64,000 nt of DNA from Rhodovulum bhavnagarense (GCF_004343505.1 NZ_SLXU01000001.1:558001-622000); one strand, 5' to 3'. Shown: positions 36,417 through 45,716, numbered from the stretch's first letter. The notes: generated by a model from the sequence alone, not told the origin. Program-made: numbers and translations.

Positions 36417-36624
36417 CAACATCTCCTTTCGGAATGGTTTGTCCGGAGCATCGCACGAACCGGAATGGCTGATGCGTTAGCGGATGCGCCAAGTGGATGT
36501 CATTTGAAAGTTTTGTGTCACCTGGCGGAATTCAGCCTTTCCGGTCACAGGTTCGTGGGAAACTTGCGCAAGATCAAGGCATGCGGGGCCTGTCCTGCCT
36601 TACAATCGTTCTAAAGGTATCTTC

Positions 36625-36662
36625 CCTTTGAATAAGTTATGTCGTAGGTATACCTTTGAATA
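36625..36662 (+). promoter_or_regulatory. Direct repeats upstream of the octaheme cytochrome gene
   Basis: CCTTTGAATA occurs at 36625-36634 and 36653-36662, 28 bases apart. Each follows AGGTAT by 0-4 bases. The second overlaps a possible -10 (TATACC, 36649-36654) whose -35 (TTGAAT) lies in the first. Two spaced copies suggest a response-regulator or activator site. The factor is unknown. Confidence 0.4.
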
Positions 36663-36695
36663 CAAGAGTCGTGCCACGCGTCGGGAGGAATTCGC

Positions 36696-38333
36696 ATGCG
36701 CAAGTTGGGGCTGGGGCGGATAGTTCTGGCGGTTGTCTTGGGGATGGCCGGTCCGGCCGCTCTTTGGGCGCAAGAGACGCCGCAGATTTCCGAAAGCACG
36801 GCCGATCATTCCAAGTTCAAGGAATTGCAAAAGGACTTTGCCTCGGGCCCCGAGGTCACCGCGGCCTGCCTGTCTTGTCACACCGAGGCCGCGACGCAGG
36901 TCAAGCATTCGATCCACTGGAAATGGGAATTCGATAATCCAACCACCGGGCAAACGCTGGGCAAGCGCCATGTCCTGAATTCGTTCTGCGGCAACGTGGC
37001 ATCTAACGAACCGCGCTGCACCTCATGTCATGTGGGCTATGGCTGGGACGACATGGACCAGCCGCCCCCCGCGCAGGACGCGGCGGTGGATTGCCTTGTC
37101 TGCCACGACACCTCGGGCCAGTACACCAAGCTGGCCACCGGGGCGGGACACCCGCCGATGGCGGCCAAGGGCAAGACCATCACCGGGGCCGATGCCTGGG
37201 TCGTGGACCTGAAGGAAGCCGCCCAAAGCGTTGGCGAGCCGACGCGTCAGAATTGTGGCAGCTGTCATTTCTACGGTGGCGGCGGGGACAACGTGAAACA
37301 CGGCGATCTTAGCTCGGCGCTCTATCACCCGGCTCGCGATGTCGATGTTCACATGGCCGAGGATGGCCTGAACTTTACCTGTGAAACCTGCCACCATTCC
37401 GACAAGCATGTTTTCGCGGGTTCGCGCTATGACGTTCATGCGACCGATCCAGAGGGCGCCGGCCAGCCCGGCATGATGCGCAAGGATGTCGCGACCTGCG
37501 AGAGCTGTCATGGCGATACACCCCATGATATGCTGACGGTGACGGGCATCAAGCTTAACGACCATGTCGATCGCGTCGCCTGCCAGACTTGCCACATCCC
37601 GAGTTTCGCCCGCGGCGGTGTGGCGACCAAGACCCGCTGGGATTGGTCCACGGCCGGCAAGATGGACGAACAGGGTCAGCCGCTGCACCTGAGCGAGTAT
37701 ACCCAGGGTGACGGCAAGGAGCTGCATACCTATCTCGCGACCAAGGGCGATTTCGAATACGGTGAAAACGTCGTTCCCTATTACAGCTGGTTCAATGGTC
37801 AGGTCGATTACACCACTGCCGACGAGGTGATCGACCCCAGCCAGGTCGTCGAGGTGAACAGGATCGCCGGAAGCGCCGAGGACGGGCGTTCGCGTATCTG
37901 GCCGTTCAAGCGGATGGAAGGGCGACAGGCCTATGACTCCGTTCTCAACCATCTCGTCTATTCGAATGTCTGGGGGCCGACCACCGAAACTGCCTTCTGG
38001 ACGAATTTCGACTGGGGCAAGGCGATCGAGGCGGGGATGAAGGCCGCCGGGGCCGAGTATTCCGGCCAATATGGTTTTGTCGATACACACATGTACTGGC
38101 CGATCACCCACATGGTCGCGCCGTCCGAGGATGCCGTGGCCTGCGATGAATGCCACACCAGCAATGGCCGGTTGGCGGGCCTGGCTGGGTTCTACATGCC
38201 CGGTTCGCAACCGTTCAGCATCGGCGGCATCCTGGGCATGCTCGTTTTCGTCGCGATGGCAGGCGGCGTGCTGCTGCATACCACGCTGCGGGTCATCATG
38301 CGCGGCGGCAAGAAAGGGACCACCCATGACTGA
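36696..38333 (+). CDS. Octaheme c-type cytochrome, tetrathionate reductase (OTR) family
   Basis: A 545-residue exported cytochrome. A signal peptide (residues 1-25, LWAQ) precedes eight CxxCH heme motifs, with cysteines starting at 58, 108, 133, 187, 229, 268, 296 and 483. One membrane helix near residues 509-530 anchors the C-terminus. OTR of Shewanella reduces tetrathionate, nitrite and hydroxylamine in vitro; the physiological reaction here is not known. GGGAGG lies upstream. The downstream cytochrome b gene overlaps the end, so quinone-linked electron transfer is likely. Confidence 0.88.
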   Translation: MRKLGLGRIVLAVVLGMAGPAALWAQETPQISESTADHSKFKELQKDFASGPEVTAACLSCHTEAATQVKHSIHWKWEFDNPTTGQTLGKRHVLNSFCGNVASNEPRCTSCHVGYGWDDMDQPPPAQDAAVDCLVCHDTSGQYTKLATGAGHPPMAAKGKTITGADAWVVDLKEAAQSVGEPTRQNCGSCHFYGGGGDNVKHGDLSSALYHPARDVDVHMAEDGLNFTCETCHHSDKHVFAGSRYDVHATDPEGAGQPGMMRKDVATCESCHGDTPHDMLTVTGIKLNDHVDRVACQTCHIPSFARGGVATKTRWDWSTAGKMDEQGQPLHLSEYTQGDGKELHTYLATKGDFEYGENVVPYYSWFNGQVDYTTADEVIDPSQVVEVNRIAGSAEDGRSRIWPFKRMEGRQAYDSVLNHLVYSNVWGPTTETAFWTNFDWGKAIEAGMKAAGAEYSGQYGFVDTHMYWPITHMVAPSEDAVACDECHTSNGRLAGLAGFYMPGSQPFSIGGILGMLVFVAMAGGVLLHTTLRVIMRGGKKGTTHD

Positions 38334-39039
38334 TGCACCCCATGCCCCCAATCTCGACAACGTCGTCGAGACCTGTCCTGACTGCAACGAACGCGAGGTG
38401 TTGATCTATCCCAAGTTCGAACGGCTCTGGCACTGGTCGCAAGCGGGCTCGATCATGATCCTGATGTTTACGGGTTTGGGGATGAACGGCTTTCACAGCC
38501 TGATCAGCTTCGAGCTGGCGGTGCGGCTGCATACGCTGGTGGCGCTGGCGCTTCTGCTTTTGTGGGTGTTCGCCACCTTCTGGCTGTTCACGACCGGCAC
38601 CTACAAGGTGTTCCTGCCGCGTGTGGTGGGACTTTTCAAGGTGGCACGCTTTTATGCCTATGGCGTGTTCAAGGGGGAACATCACCCCTACCAGAAAAGT
38701 CTTACCCGTCGGCTCAACCCGTTGCAGGCACTGGCCTATTCGGCACTAAAGACCGTGGTCTTCCCGTTGGTCTGGGGCTCGGGCATCGTCTATCTGACGT
38801 ATAATTTCTGGGAACCCCTGCCCAATGCCTCGTTATGGCTGGAGGTTGTCGCCAATGTTCACCTGGCGGTGGCTTGGTTCGTTGCAGGATTCGTGATCCT
38901 TCACATCTATCTGCTGACCATCGGCCATTCGTTCCGCGAGGGCGTGCGCCCGATGATCCGGGGCACCGAAACCGTGGCCCTGACCCCCGAGCAGGAGGCC
39001 TATCTCGAAAGGCACGAGACCTGGCGCCTGGTGAAATGA
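38326..39039 (+). CDS. Cytochrome b561-type membrane subunit, partner of the octaheme cytochrome
   Basis: A 237-residue membrane protein overlapping the octaheme gene by 8 bases. Four helices carry heme-b type histidines: LWHWSQAGSIMILMFTG (about 34-50), VRLHTLVALALLLL, and NVHLAVAWFVAGFVILHIYLLTIGH near the C-terminus. The N-terminus has CPDCNE, a CxxC pair that is not a CxxCH heme site. It probably carries electrons between the quinone pool and the periplasmic octaheme cytochrome. Confidence 0.85.
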   Translation: MTDAPHAPNLDNVVETCPDCNEREVLIYPKFERLWHWSQAGSIMILMFTGLGMNGFHSLISFELAVRLHTLVALALLLLWVFATFWLFTTGTYKVFLPRVVGLFKVARFYAYGVFKGEHHPYQKSLTRRLNPLQALAYSALKTVVFPLVWGSGIVYLTYNFWEPLPNASLWLEVVANVHLAVAWFVAGFVILHIYLLTIGHSFREGVRPMIRGTETVALTPEQEAYLERHETWRLVK

Positions 39040-39063
39040 CAGGGCCTTCACCTCGAATGCGAA

Positions 39064-39088
39064 AGGCGCCCTTTGGGGCGCCTTTTTC
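39064..39088 (+). terminator. Terminator of the octaheme/cytochrome b operon
   Basis: AGGCGCCC (39064-39071) pairs with GGGCGCCT (39076-39083) around a TTTG loop, followed by TTTTC. It lies 25 bases after the stop. Confidence 0.88.
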
Positions 39089-39139
39089 GTTCTGGGTCGA
39101 TCTGTTTGGTGTGGCCCACGCACAAGGGTGGAAGGGTGC

Positions 39140-39706
39140 CTAGCTGCCCCAGTTGCGGACCGGACCGCAATCCATGTGTACGAAGTTGGATCGCGAATAG
39201 CGCCCCACGCCGCCTGCATGACAGGCCGAGGCAGCCTTGGCCACCTGGTTGACCGAGCGGCTTTGCAGACGCACATCGGCGGCCTGGCCCTTCATATGCA
39301 GCGAGTTCTTTGCAACGCCGGAAGAGCGCGCGCGTAGCATTGCATTGGTCTGGGGCGAGCGATAGCCCGATAACAGCATGTAAGGTTCGTCCACGTCCAT
39401 CAGGCCGTGTGCGGCCGCCAGGATGTCGAGATTGCGCAGGTCCATCGACACGACCAGATCGTTGCGCCAGTCGCGCATGAAATGGTTAATCTCGTCGACG
39501 GCTTCCTTGATGTAATCGCCCTCGATCCAGTAGATCGTGTCGATATTTTCGCCGGTGCGGCCCGAATACATTCGGAGGCGTCGCACATCGCCTGCCCCGC
39601 GCAAAAGGCCGAACGCCTTTGCATAGGAGGGTGCGGCTGTTACGGTGGTCGCCGCGAACGCTGCAAGAATGCCGCGGCGTGAAAAGCCGGTCTGTCGTTT
39701 GGTCAT
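39140..39706 (-). CDS. Tat-exported DUF882/YcbK-type murein peptidase
   Basis: A 188-residue periplasmic protein. The N-terminus (SRRGILAAFAATTVTAAPSYA) is a twin-arginine signal. The start at 39706 is preferred because the signal follows at once. The mature part is of the M15-like MepK/YcbK group: zinc ligands are in HMKGQAADVR (about 144-153) and NFVHMDCG (about 174-181). Such enzymes cut peptidoglycan cross-links. An L,D-transpeptidase gene is divergent from it, which fits a joint murein role. Confidence 0.85.
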   Translation of the reverse strand: MTKRQTGFSRRGILAAFAATTVTAAPSYAKAFGLLRGAGDVRRLRMYSGRTGENIDTIYWIEGDYIKEAVDEINHFMRDWRNDLVVSMDLRNLDILAAAHGLMDVDEPYMLLSGYRSPQTNAMLRARSSGVAKNSLHMKGQAADVRLQSRSVNQVAKAASACHAGGVGRYSRSNFVHMDCGPVRNWGS

Positions 39707-40069
39707 GAGCTGGGTGCCCGCCCTCGTTTTATGTCCTGGACTGCGTTTTCGCAGCATTATTTGTGCCAAACCGCGATGTTCTGGCGGTTTGTCGCGCTCA
39801 TCCCCAAGGCGCGAAAGGCTTATCGCATATCGATGCCTATGGGCCAAGCAGTGATTCGACGCGCCGCCGTGCAGCGAGGCGAAACCGGCAAAATTCTGCT
39901 CATTCCTCATTCGGCGGATCGATTTTTCCTCGGGTGAGGGGCGGATGCAACATGTGCGCTGCCCGCAATTGGGGCGTCTTGCGAAATGGAATGGACAGGG
40001 CAAGGCGTTTGCCCGATCCTTGAATACGCTGGGGAAAGAAAGATTTTGATATATCGGGGAAGGGTTTTG
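39707..40069. other. Divergent control region between two murein genes
   Basis: No gene was found in 363 bases. Visible structures are CTGCG-TTTT-CGCAG (39741-39754) and an inverted repeat AAACCGC-N9-GCGGTTT (39768-39790). The latter could be an operator for one or both divergent genes. Confidence 0.45.
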
Positions 40070-41674
40070 ATGGGTATCGCGATCGTGAAACGTGGCATCG
40101 GGGCCGCGGCAATTGCGCTGTGGCTTGGGACGGCGGCGTTGCCGGTTCAGGCTGCGATGGAGTTGACGGCGTTCAAGCAATCGGTCGCGGCCGAGGCATC
40201 ACAAGACTCCGCGATCGCCGCCTTCTACCGCGATCGCGACTATGCCCCGTTCTGGACCTCGCCCGAGGCCGCCGCCCATCGCAGTGCCTTGCTGCACGCG
40301 GTGGCTGGTGCCGGGGTGCATGGCCTGCCGGTGTCACGCTATGATTCCGATGCGCTGATCGCGACGTTCCGGGATGCCCTCACCCAGCGTGACATGGGGC
40401 GGGCCGAGGTGGCGGCGATGCGCCTGTTCCTGGCCTATGCGCAGGATATCAGCAACGGCGTTCTCGATCCGAACAAGGTCGTTCCCGACATCAAGCGCAA
40501 GGCTGACCGCATCGATCCAGCCGCGATGATGAAAGAGTTTGCCAAGGCTGACTCGCCCGAGGCGTTCTTGAAGGCTTTGCCGCCCGAGAGCCCGGAATAT
40601 GCCCGGCTGCTGCGTGAAAAGCTGCGTCTTGAACGGCGTATCGCCAACGGGGGGTGGGGTGATCCGGTTCCCATCTCTGCCCTGCGTCCGGGCGATAGCG
40701 GACCGCAGGTCGTTGCGCTGCGCAATCGGCTGATCGCGATGGATTACCTGCCGCGCACGGCCACCCGCACCTATGATGGCGCGATGCAAAAGGCGGTGCA
40801 GAGGTTCCAGCTTGATCACGGGCTTGAACCTGACGGGGTTGCAGGCACGGGCACCGTTGCGGAGATCAATCTCGGTCCCGAAAAGCGCCTGCAACAGGTG
40901 CTGGTCGCGATGGAGCGTGAACGGTGGCTGGGAGATGCCCGTGGCACCAAGCATGTCCTTGTCAACATCACGGATTTCCATGCGCGCATCGTCGAGGATG
41001 GCGAGGTTGTGTTTGAAACCCGTTCGGTCGTCGGCCAGAACCGGCATGACCAGCGCACGCCGGAATTTTCGGATGAGATGGATCACATGGTCATCAATCC
41101 CAGTTGGCATGTGCCCCGGTCGATCGCGGTCAACGAATACCTGCCGCAGATGATCGCCAATCCCGGCGCGGCGCGCCATCTGCAACTGGTGGATGGCCGC
41201 GGCCGCGTGGTCAGCCGCAGCGCGATCGATTTCTCGAAATACAGCCCGCGCAATTTTCCCTTTGACCTGAAACAGCCGCCTTCGCAGGGCAATGCGCTGG
41301 GACAGGTCAAGTTCATGTTCCCCAATCCCTACAATATCTACCTTCACGACACGCCCTCCCAGTCGCTCTTCGCGCGTGAAGTGCGGACCTTTTCGCATGG
41401 TTGCGTGCGCCTGGACGACCCGTTCGACTTTGCCTATGCGCTGCTTGCAATGCAGACCGATGATCCCAAGGGGTTTTTCCACGAAAAACTGGATACTGGT
41501 CGCGAGATCAGGGTCGATCTGGAGCATCCCTTGCCGGTGCATATCATCTATCGCACCGCGCTTGGCGACCCCAAGGGCCGGATGCAGTATCGCCGTGATG
41601 TCTATGGCCGGGACAAGGCGATCTTCGAGGCGCTGTCGGAAGCTGGGGTGGTGCTGGCGCCGGTTCGGGGTTAA
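40070..41674 (+). CDS. L,D-transpeptidase with peptidoglycan-binding domain (YcbB-like)
   Basis: A 534-residue exported enzyme. The start at 40070 has GGGAAGGG upstream and is followed by a signal peptide (cleavage near residue 29 after VQA). A large N-terminal scaffold is followed by a peptidoglycan-binding repeat (LRPGDSGPQVVALRNRL, about 203-219). The YkuD catalytic domain has SHGCVRLDD (about 442-450), with the nucleophilic Cys. It makes 3-3 cross-links between murein stem peptides. Confidence 0.92.
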   Translation: MGIAIVKRGIGAAAIALWLGTAALPVQAAMELTAFKQSVAAEASQDSAIAAFYRDRDYAPFWTSPEAAAHRSALLHAVAGAGVHGLPVSRYDSDALIATFRDALTQRDMGRAEVAAMRLFLAYAQDISNGVLDPNKVVPDIKRKADRIDPAAMMKEFAKADSPEAFLKALPPESPEYARLLREKLRLERRIANGGWGDPVPISALRPGDSGPQVVALRNRLIAMDYLPRTATRTYDGAMQKAVQRFQLDHGLEPDGVAGTGTVAEINLGPEKRLQQVLVAMERERWLGDARGTKHVLVNITDFHARIVEDGEVVFETRSVVGQNRHDQRTPEFSDEMDHMVINPSWHVPRSIAVNEYLPQMIANPGAARHLQLVDGRGRVVSRSAIDFSKYSPRNFPFDLKQPPSQGNALGQVKFMFPNPYNIYLHDTPSQSLFAREVRTFSHGCVRLDDPFDFAYALLAMQTDDPKGFFHEKLDTGREIRVDLEHPLPVHIIYRTALGDPKGRMQYRRDVYGRDKAIFEALSEAGVVLAPVRG

Positions 41675-41728
41675 ATCCTCCTCATAGACCGGGGCGCGAA
41701 ACGCGCGCCTCAAGGGCAGGGGGGCGGC

Positions 41729-42820
41729 ATGGCATTCACCGTTCAGGATATCGCAACCGCACTGGGCGCGCGGCTTGAGGGGGACGGAACGATCCAGATC
41801 GTCCGCGCCGCAGAGCCGGCGCATGCCGGCCCGTGTGATATCGCGCTGGCGATGGACCCGAAATACGCCGATGGCCTTGGCCGCGGTGCCGCGCGCGCCG
41901 CGATCCTGTGGGACGGCGCCGATTGGCGCGGGCTGGGCTTGGAGGCTGCGGTTTTCGTGCCGCGTCCGCGTTATGCGATGTCGGGGTTGACCCGGCTGAT
42001 GGATCCGGGCCCCGAGATTGCGCCGGGCATCCACCCGAGCGCCATTATCGAGCCCGGCGCGCGGATCGGCGCCGAGGCGGCCATCGGTCCTTTCGTGGTG
42101 GTGGGCGCGCGGGCTGTGATCGGGGACAGGGTGCGCATTGCCTCGCATGCGGTCATCGCCGAAGATGCCCGGGTCGGCGATGACGCACTGATCCTTCACG
42201 GGGTTCGGATCGGCGCGCGAGTGCGTATCGGTGACCGATTTGTCGCCCAGCCCGGCGCCGTGGTTGGGGCGGATGGGTTTTCTTTCGTGACCCCCGAGAA
42301 ATCGGCTGTCGAGAACGTGCGCGAAACCCTGGGGGCCCGGGGCGATGCGGCCGCGCAAGGCTGGACGCGCATTCATTCCCTGGGCGCGGTCACCATCGGC
42401 GATGATGTGGAACTTGGTGCCAATACCTGCGTCGACCGCGGCACGATCCGCGACACCTCGATCGGTTCGGGCACCAAGCTGGATAATCTTGTTCATGTCG
42501 GCCACAATGTACAGATCGGCCGCGATTGCCTGCTCTGCGGTCAAGTGGGTATCGCCGGATCGTCGAAAATCGGCGACCGCGTGGTGTTTGCCGGGCAGGT
42601 CGGCGTGAACGACAACATCTTCGTGGGCGACGATGTCGTGGCCGGGGGCGCGACCAAGATATTTACCAATGCACCGGCGGGCCGGGTGCTTTTGGGGTAT
42701 CCTGCGATGAAGATGGAGTCTCATATAGAGGCCTATCGGGGTTTGCGTCGTCTGCCGCGTCTCTTCGCGCAGGTTGCCGCGCTGCAAAAAGCGGTTTCAA
42801 AGACCCACGATACCGACTAA
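41729..42820 (+). CDS. lpxD: UDP-3-O-acylglucosamine N-acyltransferase
   Basis: A 363-residue left-handed beta-helix acyltransferase adding the second 3-hydroxyacyl chain in lipid A synthesis from acyl-ACP. The hexapeptide repeats run from about residue 95 to 315. The catalytic His is in DNLVHVGHNVQIGRD. The C-terminal helix is normal. It is followed after 33 bases by an acyl carrier protein and a ketoacyl synthase gene, rather than by the usual fabZ-lpxA-lpxB. Confidence 0.95.
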   Translation: MAFTVQDIATALGARLEGDGTIQIVRAAEPAHAGPCDIALAMDPKYADGLGRGAARAAILWDGADWRGLGLEAAVFVPRPRYAMSGLTRLMDPGPEIAPGIHPSAIIEPGARIGAEAAIGPFVVVGARAVIGDRVRIASHAVIAEDARVGDDALILHGVRIGARVRIGDRFVAQPGAVVGADGFSFVTPEKSAVENVRETLGARGDAAAQGWTRIHSLGAVTIGDDVELGANTCVDRGTIRDTSIGSGTKLDNLVHVGHNVQIGRDCLLCGQVGIAGSSKIGDRVVFAGQVGVNDNIFVGDDVVAGGATKIFTNAPAGRVLLGYPAMKMESHIEAYRGLRRLPRLFAQVAALQKAVSKTHDTD

Positions 42821-42853
42821 ACGAAGCCTGATTTCACGCAAAAGGGCACATTC

Positions 42854-43120
42854 ATGTCGGACAGCGTCAGGGACAAGGTGATTGCGATCATCGCCGAACA
42901 GGCGGTGCTGGAGGTGTCGGACGTCAAGATGGAGTCGACGCTTGAGGAATTGGGGATCGACAGCCTCGGCCTCGTCGAATCGATTTTTGCCATCGAAGAG
43001 GCGTTCGATATCCAGGTCCCCTTCAATGCGAACGATCCCAGCGAAAGCGATTTCGACATTTCGTCGGTCGCGGCGATCGTGACGGCTGTCGAGCAATTGG
43101 TGGCCGATCAGAGGGGATGA
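42854..43120 (+). CDS. Acyl carrier protein, specialised type
   Basis: An 88-residue acyl carrier protein. The phosphopantetheine serine is Ser37 in the motif GIDSLGLVE. The loop after helix II is longer than in AcpP (NANDPSESDFD). It lies between lpxD and a ketoacyl synthase and overlaps the latter by four bases. It likely serves a dedicated acyl chain instead of bulk fatty acid synthesis. An AcpXL-like lipid A role is possible but not shown by the sequence. Confidence 0.88.
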   Translation: MSDSVRDKVIAIIAEQAVLEVSDVKMESTLEELGIDSLGLVESIFAIEEAFDIQVPFNANDPSESDFDISSVAAIVTAVEQLVADQRG

Positions 43121-44325
43121 AGCGCGTCGTCATCACAGGGCAGGGCACGATCAACGCGCTTGGCCAATCGGTGCCCGAAACTCTGGCGGCATTTCGCGAG
43201 GGTCGTTGCGGAATTGGTCCTCTCGATATCCGCGATGTCGACCGGTTATCGATCAAGATCGGCGGCCAGGTTCGTGGTTATGAGCCAGAGAGCCATTTCA
43301 ACCGCCAGCAGATCGCGCTTTACGATCGGTTCACCCAGTTCACGCTTTTGGCCGCGCGCGAGGCGCTGGCGCAGTCCGGGCTGGATTTTTGCGGCGAGCT
43401 GTCGCTCGAATCGGGGGTTGCACTGGGCACCTCCGGCGGCGGGATGAACACGCTGGACGAGAATTACCGCTCGGTCTACGAGGACGGCAAGAACCGGGTT
43501 CATCCCTTCGTTGTGCCCAAGCTGATGAACAACGCGGCGGCCAGTCACGTCTCGATGACGTTCAACCTCAAGGGGCCCAGTTTTACCGTCGCGACCGCCT
43601 GTTCTTCGTCGAACCATGCGATGGGGCAGGCATTCCACATGATCCGTTCGGGCATGACCCGGGTGATGGTCACCGGCGGGTCGGAATCGATGCTGTGCTT
43701 TGGCGGCATCAAGGCGTGGGAAGGGCTGCGGGTGATGTCCAAGGACGGCTGCCGTCCGTTCTCGGCCAATCGCAACGGCATGGTTCAGGGCGAAGGCGCG
43801 GCGATCTTCGTCTTCGAGGACTACGAACATGCCCGCGCCCGTGGGGCCGAAATTCTCGCCGAGGTTGTAGGGTTTGCCATGACGGCAGACGCCTCCGACA
43901 TCGTGATGCCCTCGCGCCAGGGGGCGGCACGGGCGATTTCCGGCGCGCTGCGCGACGCGCGGCTGACGCCCGAGGACGTGGATTACATCAACGCCCATGG
44001 CACCGGGACCGCCGCCAACGACAAGACCGAATGCGCCGCGGTTGCCGATGTGTTCGGCCCCCATGCAGACAAGTTGATGATCTCGTCGACCAAGTCGATG
44101 CATGGCCATCTGATCGGTGGAACCGGTGCGGTCGAACTCTTGGCCTGTATCATGGCCTTGAAAGACGGCGTGGTCGCGCCGACCATCGGATATGACGAAC
44201 CCGACCCGGAATGCACCCTCGACGTGGTGCCCAACCACGCGCGCGAGGCCAAGGTCGATACGGTCCTGTCCAATGCCTTTGCCTTTGGCGGGCTGAACGC
44301 TGTCTTGGCTTTGCGAAAGGCGTAA
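43117..44325 (+). CDS. Beta-ketoacyl-ACP synthase (FabF-like)
   Basis: A 402-residue condensing enzyme. The Cys-His-His triad is complete: Cys162 in TACSSSNHAMG, His294 in NAHGTGTAAND, and His331 in MHGHLIGGTGAVE, with Lys326. It is coupled to the preceding acyl carrier protein by an ATGA overlap. Because of this pairing and the lpxD neighbour, extension of a special acyl chain, perhaps for lipid A, is inferred. Confidence 0.9.
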   Translation: MKRVVITGQGTINALGQSVPETLAAFREGRCGIGPLDIRDVDRLSIKIGGQVRGYEPESHFNRQQIALYDRFTQFTLLAAREALAQSGLDFCGELSLESGVALGTSGGGMNTLDENYRSVYEDGKNRVHPFVVPKLMNNAAASHVSMTFNLKGPSFTVATACSSSNHAMGQAFHMIRSGMTRVMVTGGSESMLCFGGIKAWEGLRVMSKDGCRPFSANRNGMVQGEGAAIFVFEDYEHARARGAEILAEVVGFAMTADASDIVMPSRQGAARAISGALRDARLTPEDVDYINAHGTGTAANDKTECAAVADVFGPHADKLMISSTKSMHGHLIGGTGAVELLACIMALKDGVVAPTIGYDEPDPECTLDVVPNHAREAKVDTVLSNAFAFGGLNAVLALRKA

Positions 44326-44415
44326 GGCCCGGTCGCGTTGGTCCTGGTGCGCCGGGGACGGCGCGGGGGCATTGTCCTGTGGTGGTGGCGGGGCGATTGG
44401 CCTAGCCTGTGTCAC

Positions 44416-45045
44416 ATGATGGAACGGATCATCGAAACCGAGGACTGCGTGGCCGAGGGGGCGGACTACCTTGCCCGGATCGAACCTCGCTTTGCGCACC
44501 TCTTGACGCTGACCGGTCCCTTGCCCCTGCGTCGTCGGCCCGACGGGTTTGCCGCGCTGTTGTCGGCCATCGTCAGTCAACAGGTTTCTGTGGCGGCGGC
44601 AGACGCCATCTGGGCAAGGATGCAAGTCGCCGGCCTGACAGATCCACAGGTGATCGCGGTGGCCGGGGACGAGGCCCTGCGCGCCTGCGGTCTGTCGCGC
44701 CAGAAAATCCGCTACGCCCGTGCGCTGTCCACCGCCGGTATCGATTTTTCCGCGCTTCGCGCGTGCCCGACTGGTGCGGTCATCTCGCGGCTGGTCGCGG
44801 TGCCTGGCATCGGCCGCTGGACTGCCGAGATCTATGCCATGTTCTCGCTCGGCCGTGCCGATGTCTTTGCCCCCGGCGATCTGGCCTTGCAAGAGGGCGC
44901 GCGGATGCTGTTCGACTTGCCCGAACGTCCCAGGGAAGGCGCGCTCCGGGCAATGGCCGAGGACTGGGCGCCTTGGCGGGCCGTTGCGGCACGCGCGCTT
45001 TGGGCCTACTACCGGCTGGCAAAGGACAGGGAGGGCATAAGGTGA
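44416..45045 (+). CDS. DNA-3-methyladenine glycosylase II type (HhH-GPD)
   Basis: A 209-residue base-excision repair enzyme. The helix-hairpin-helix is LVAVPGIGRWTAEIYAMF (about 126-143). The catalytic Asp155 is in FAPGDLALQ. It lacks the N-terminal domain of E. coli AlkA. Two tandem ATG codons (44416 and 44419) are possible starts. Its stop overlaps a downstream GTG start. Confidence 0.9.
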   Translation: MMERIIETEDCVAEGADYLARIEPRFAHLLTLTGPLPLRRRPDGFAALLSAIVSQQVSVAAADAIWARMQVAGLTDPQVIAVAGDEALRACGLSRQKIRYARALSTAGIDFSALRACPTGAVISRLVAVPGIGRWTAEIYAMFSLGRADVFAPGDLALQEGARMLFDLPERPREGALRAMAEDWAPWRAVAARALWAYYRLAKDREGIR

Positions 45046-45716
45046 CGAACAGCTTGACTGCGGGGCGCGTGGGCGCGGCAAGGGGAGAAGCCGAAACGCT
45101 GGTGATCTTTCTGCACGGCTATGGTGCCAACGGTGCCGACCTGCTGGGGCTTGCCGATCCGTTGAGCCCGCACATGCCCGGCACGGCCTTTCTTGCCCCC
45201 GACGCGCCACAGCCCTGCGCGGGCGCGCCTTTTGGGTATCAATGGTTCCCGATCCCGTGGATCGATGGTTCCAGCCAAGAGGAAAGTGTCTCGGGGATGC
45301 GCGACGCGGTGGTCCATCTCGGCGCCTGGCTGGACGAGGTGGCCGAGGATGAAGGTATCGGACCGCGGAACACCATCCTTTTCGGCTTTTCCCAGGGGAC
45401 GATGATGGCCTTGCATGTGGGGCCACGGCGCAGTCCGGCCTATGCGGGGCTGGTGGGGTTTTCCGGGCGGCTGCTGATGCCCGAACTCTTGGCCGATGAA
45501 GCGGTCGAGAAGCCGCCGGTTCTGTTGGTGCATGGTGATGCCGATGACGTGGTTCCGGTTGCTGCGCTGCCCGAGGCGGGCGATGCGCTGGAGGAGGCCG
45601 GGTTCGATGTCTATGCCCATGTAATGAATGGCACCGGCCACGGTATTGCCCCAGACGGGTTGAGCGTGGCATTGGCCTTCATGCAGGAAAGGTTGGGGAT
45701 CGCTCGTCAAGTCTGA
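45042..45716 (+). CDS. Phospholipase/carboxylesterase family alpha/beta hydrolase
   Basis: A 224-residue hydrolase. The GTG at 45042 overlaps the glycosylase stop and has GGAGGG upstream. The catalytic Ser (GFSQGTM), Asp (HGDADDVVP) and His (GTGHGI) are in normal order, with the oxyanion LHGYGANG near the N-terminus. The natural substrate is unknown; lysophospholipids or thioesters are typical for the family. Confidence 0.9.
   Translation: MTNSLTAGRVGAARGEAETLVIFLHGYGANGADLLGLADPLSPHMPGTAFLAPDAPQPCAGAPFGYQWFPIPWIDGSSQEESVSGMRDAVVHLGAWLDEVAEDEGIGPRNTILFGFSQGTMMALHVGPRRSPAYAGLVGFSGRLLMPELLADEAVEKPPVLLVHGDADDVVPVAALPEAGDALEEAGFDVYAHVMNGTGHGIAPDGLSVALAFMQERLGIARQV

Noticed and set aside
36500-36560. 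PhoB box upstream of sqdB, since sulfolipid is phosphate-regulated in some species
   Set aside because: TGTCAT and TGTCAC are present but 18 bases apart, not 11 or 22, so the direct-repeat spacing does not fit.
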